DNA from: Schoenoplectus triqueter
Lineage: Eukaryota > Streptophyta > Magnoliopsida > Poales > Cyperaceae
Direction of reading: 5' to 3'
DNA length: 34,582 nucleotides
Assembly (NCBI GenBank): GCA_964058805.1
Contig: CAXKVV010001203.1
Span: forward strand, 1-34,582
A model generated the notes under the pieces. That model did not search any database. It was not told the origin of the DNA and saw only the letters and a program-made list of their open reading frames with translations. Made by a program: the position numbers and the translations under genes. Shown here piece by piece: positions 31,479 to 34,582 of this stretch. Each line of letters begins with the position of its first letter. The first letter of the stretch is position 1.

Positions 31479-32697
31479 CACCCTCTCTCTTCACTTATTT
31501 TATATCTTCTGTGTTTATTACACCCAGTTTGTACCCAGAGCTGCCATCATCTCCAAGTTGTACCCAGAATCGCCTTGATCAAATCTCAGCCTTTGATTAA
31601 TCCATTTATTCTGCTTTTATCTTCCCTGAATTTATTCTGATAGTTCCACTTATCCAAAAATCATGAAAATTTCACCAAAAATCCCTAAAATCATGATGAT
31701 CATCCCTGTAATTTTTAATTCCATTTTTACCCCTGTCTCTCTGAATTAAAAATTCTTTTGTCAAATAAACCCTATTATTTCTTCTGAATTAATCCCAGAT
31801 TTCATTTGTAGCTCTGTGTCTCTGCCAATTATCTCTCTCTTGCAGAAACCACCCTAACTAAATACCAATTAGACTTATATTGATATTCATTAGGGCTTGA
31901 TCTGATCAACAGTTGATTACATGTCAACAGTTGATACAGATCTAGACTTGATCAGATGGTTGCTCCCAGCTTTGGCACCTGATCAGTCTTGTGAAATTGT
32001 CTTTCAATCCCTTAACATGAGGGTGACTTGGTCAAAGAACTGACTACTTATCAGTAATTGACACAAATCAAAGCATGGTTAGGTGGTTGCTCGCAGCTTT
32101 GGCACCAGGTCAGCCTTGAAAGCAAAATCACATTTGGAATTTCTCATGACTAGTTGCATCAAAATGCTAGCTTGGCATTGACATCATTTCATGTAGTATA
32201 GGGATTATACTGCTTCAGCTCCTTTCTAGGGTTAGCTCCAAGGGCAGATTTCTAGGGTTTAATTCTGATTCCTTCAATAGGTCACTGAGGTGTAGGGTCC
32301 ACCTGTCAGTGAAAATGGTCACATGGGTGACTCATCAAATAGGCTAGGTTCATGTTGTCAGGTTCATCTACAAGGGACTGCCAGGTGGGTCCCACTTGTC
32401 AGAGGAAATATGATCAAATGGCTGACCCATCAGGAGATTTTCTCTCTCCTAAATCTCCCGAGGGTCAGCCACCTCGAATGAGTAGGAGGTGGTGAGGTAT
32501 TTATATCCTCGTCTTTCACCCTAATATTTCATTGTGGGATTAATGAATTTGTTCCGGGGTTAAGCAGCGACCTCTCCTGATTAGTGGGCCATCTCTCATT
32601 GCTTTCTCTTCTTCCCTCTTCTTATGATTTATCATTAATCATCAATTTATTTTCATTTATTCATCTATTCATCCTTGAAATTTTTCAAGGGTAAACA

Positions 32698-32702
32698 ATG
32701 TT
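32698..32702. repeat. Target-site duplication, right copy (ATGTT)
   Basis: This is the direct repeat of 3962-3966, immediately after the terminal CA of the right LTR, and it begins the continuing satellite monomer. Confidence 0.95.
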
Positions 32703-33117
32703 TTGTGCGCCCGAACTCATTTTCGGCGGTACGGACGGCGTTAGGTCTCATTTTCATGTTTTGCGCTCCCAGACTCGTTTTCGGCAGTACCGAGGGCGTC
32801 GGCTCCCGTTTTCTTGTTTTGCGCGCCCGAACTCGTTTTCGGCGGTACCGACTTCGTCGAGTCCCGTTTTCATATTTTGCGCTCCCATATAAGTTTTCGA
32901 CGGTGCGAAGGGCGTCGTGTCCCGTTTTCATGTTTTACGCTCCCAGACTCATTTTCGCCTGTACGGAGGGCATCGGGTCCCGTTTTCATGTGTTGTGCGT
33001 CCGGACTCGTTTTCGACGGTACCGAAGGCGTCAGCTCCCGTTTACATGTTTTGCGCGCCCGAACTCATTTTCTACGGTACCGACGGCGTCGGGTCCCGTT
33101 TTCTTGTTTTGCGCTCC
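32698..33117. repeat. 58-bp satellite array, right part (~7 copies)
   Basis: The same monomer and phase continue from the break at 3966. Variant types seen in the left part recur, for example the 'gtgcgaagggcgtcg' type near 32901. The array stops abruptly near 33117, where sequence related to an LTR begins ('gggtacaatttggggacaat'). Confidence 0.93.
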
Positions 33118-34582
33118 GGGTACAATTTGGGGACAATAGCAATCTGGGTGCAATCTGGGTACAAGAAATACAGAGTATATAAAACAAAGGAAGAGAGAGG
33201 GTGTGCCACGTGGCAGCACCTGATCGGGCTAGCTTAGTCAATGAATGCCACGTGGCACTCTCCTATTGGTCCACCTCAGCTGGGTGGGCCCCACCACCAT
33301 GCTGACCTGACAAGTGGGCCCCACCATCATGCCACGTGGCAGGCCATGACAGGACCACTTCAGCACACATCAGCAAAGGCAAATCCTACCTAGTCAGACT
33401 TACTTGACACATGGCAATCAATTATTGGCACAACTCAGCAGTATGGGTCCCATCAGTGACACATGTCACCTAACAGATCATGCCACATCAGCATGAATTA
33501 AAGCCACCACAGACAATTAGAAAAGAAAATGTACATGTAGTCTTATCACACACCGCCATGTCAGATTAATTAATCCTAAGTGAGACACTAATCAGTCAAC
33601 AATTAGACTGGTGAGCCCAGATTCAGAAGACTTACAGATAGGGCCCACATATCAGGAATTTGAGTATGTAGCTCACATATTCAATCATGCACCAAGCCTA
33701 TACACACTCAAAACTAGAAATTTAAATCAAAGGAGAAAGGGGCTGTGCACTTGGAGTCTGTGAGCCGACTTTAACTACCCTCTTTGGTGCATCTGCTCCG
33801 AGAGCAGCTGACGCAGAGCTTTCACCTTTTCCCCTCCCTCTCTTCTTTCTTCGCTTCGATGAAGCAGATGGCGCCATCAATGGAGAGAGAGCAATACGCT
33901 ATGCCTAAAGCTAATTGCTTCTAGTCTAAGCAACGCTACAAAAAAGAGATGAAGTATAAATGATCAGAAACCGGAAAGGTACAACACAGAGAGAGATATA
34001 ACAAGAAAATGCACCTCGAATCAAAGAAAGGAACTTTGAAATAATAACTTGAAACTTATAATTGATGATAGAAGAAATTCTCTGGACCTCAGACGACAAT
34101 CTTAAGGCGATAATTGAAGAGAATTGAGTGCTAGAAGCAAGAAAAGCACCAACCCATGATCGGATTAGACGATGAAGTGGTCAAACTCTACACTAGAACC
34201 AACGATTGAACAAAGGCGAGATCTTAGGTGTCCCCTGGTGGTAAGGCAATGCTAATAAGGCAGTCAATTGAAGAGAATGAGTAAGATTGAAGAAGATGAG
34301 GTGTTGATTTAATAGTGAGCTCAAATCGAGGAATGAAGGCCAAACAGTCGAGTGAAGGCCTTTATAATGACTCAAAGTCAGAGAAGGATGGTATGTGAAG
34401 GTAGGCAGGCTGCTATAAACATCTAGAAAGGTTTAGAAGGTAATTGAATGGATAAGACCGATCAATGGCAAGATGGTAAATATTGAAAAAGGGTGCAACA
34501 AACTCTTTAACAGCAAAACTGTCAGGAAACTTGGCTTGTGAGAGAGTGAATTGAGTGAAAAATAAACACAAACACATCCTAG
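33118..34582 (+). mobile_element. Inverted relic LTR of the same family
   Basis: Read on minus, this segment follows the intact LTR backwards from about 9830 to about 8400 or beyond: 'tgtacccag', TGCCACGTGGCA palindromes (33204, 33246, 33330), the 'ccattgatggcgccat' block (33869-33883) and a 'ctagatgttta' TATA-region equivalent (about 34410-34425). It is strongly diverged, with several insertions and deletions, and runs off the window. No gene was seen; the minus frame at 34193-34375 has no support. Confidence 0.75.

Larger units (their letters stand above)
3967..32697 (-). mobile_element. Complete Ty3/gypsy Tat-type LTR retrotransposon, 28.7 kb
   Basis: Two 7,021-bp LTRs with TG...CA ends flank a 14,689-bp interior, and the whole is bounded by the ATGTT duplication. 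On the minus strand the order is LTR, PBS, Gag, in-frame stop, protease, RT, RNase H, second RNase H, integrase, long 3' region, LTR. Two RNase H domains, a long Gag, no chromodomain and an antisense gene in the 3' region are together typical of the Tat lineage (which includes Ogre, Retand, Grande and RIRE2). The LTRs are exceptionally long. All major frames are open, so the copy looks potentially autonomous. I cannot assign it to a named family. Confidence 0.95.
25677..32697 (-). repeat. Right LTR (5' LTR in gag-pol sense), 7,021 bp
   Basis: This is the same sequence as 3967-10987 apart from the two noticed substitutions (26042 A, 28565 C). It would supply the gag-pol promoter. Candidate minus-strand TATA elements are CTATATAAA at 30007-30015 and TTATAAAC near 25968-25976. 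Sub-structure: minisatellite 25982-26090, hairpin repeats about 26598-27350, AT-rich block about 27400-28610, G-box palindromes 31212-31478. The LTR end by the PBS has a GGTGGGC/GCCCCCACC hairpin at about 25850-25870. Confidence 0.97.

Overview
The window is nuclear DNA of a flowering plant. It carries a very large Ty3/gypsy LTR retrotransposon of Tat type, GT-AG introns of about 64-78 nt, a plant mobile domain (PMD) gene, and no bacterial-style operons. G-box palindromes (TGCCACGTGGCA) and 'GTGGGCCCCAC..GTCAG' motifs are a weak hint of a monocot; the species cannot be told.

Layout. 1-~820: no gene recognised. ~820-1430: a diverged relic of the end of the same family's LTR, followed to ~1698 by a piece of its internal region. 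1699-3966: about 39 tandem copies of a 58-bp GC-rich satellite. 3967-32697: a complete 28,731-bp retrotransposon inserted inside that satellite, with target-site duplication ATGTT at 3962-3966 and 32698-32702. 32698-~33117: the rest of the satellite (about 7 copies). ~33118-34582: another diverged LTR relic of the same family, in the opposite orientation.

The retrotransposon is coded on the minus strand. Its 5' LTR is therefore 25677-32697 and its 3' LTR is 3967-10987, each 7,021 bp; I saw only two differences between them. In coding order it has a PBS (25671-25654), a 993-codon Gag frame (25575-22594), one in-frame UAG, and a 2,043-codon Pro-Pol frame (22578-16447) with protease, a second Gag-like zinc knuckle, RT, a degenerate RNase H, a second intact RNase H and integrase. 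A long 3' region (16446-10988) follows. It carries an apparently intact six-exon PMD gene on the opposite (+) strand (11357-14695) and a 241-bp tandem duplication.

Gag and Pol would supply packaging, reverse transcription and integration. The antisense gene is a passenger or accessory gene of a kind known from Tat elements. The most interesting points are the intact antisense multi-exon gene, the zinc-knuckle module present in both Gag and Pol, the single in-frame stop between them, a series of LTR hairpins whose pairing holds only on the genomic-RNA strand, an inverted repeat bracketing the PBS, and a satellite that seems to have grown from the 3' region of a related older element.
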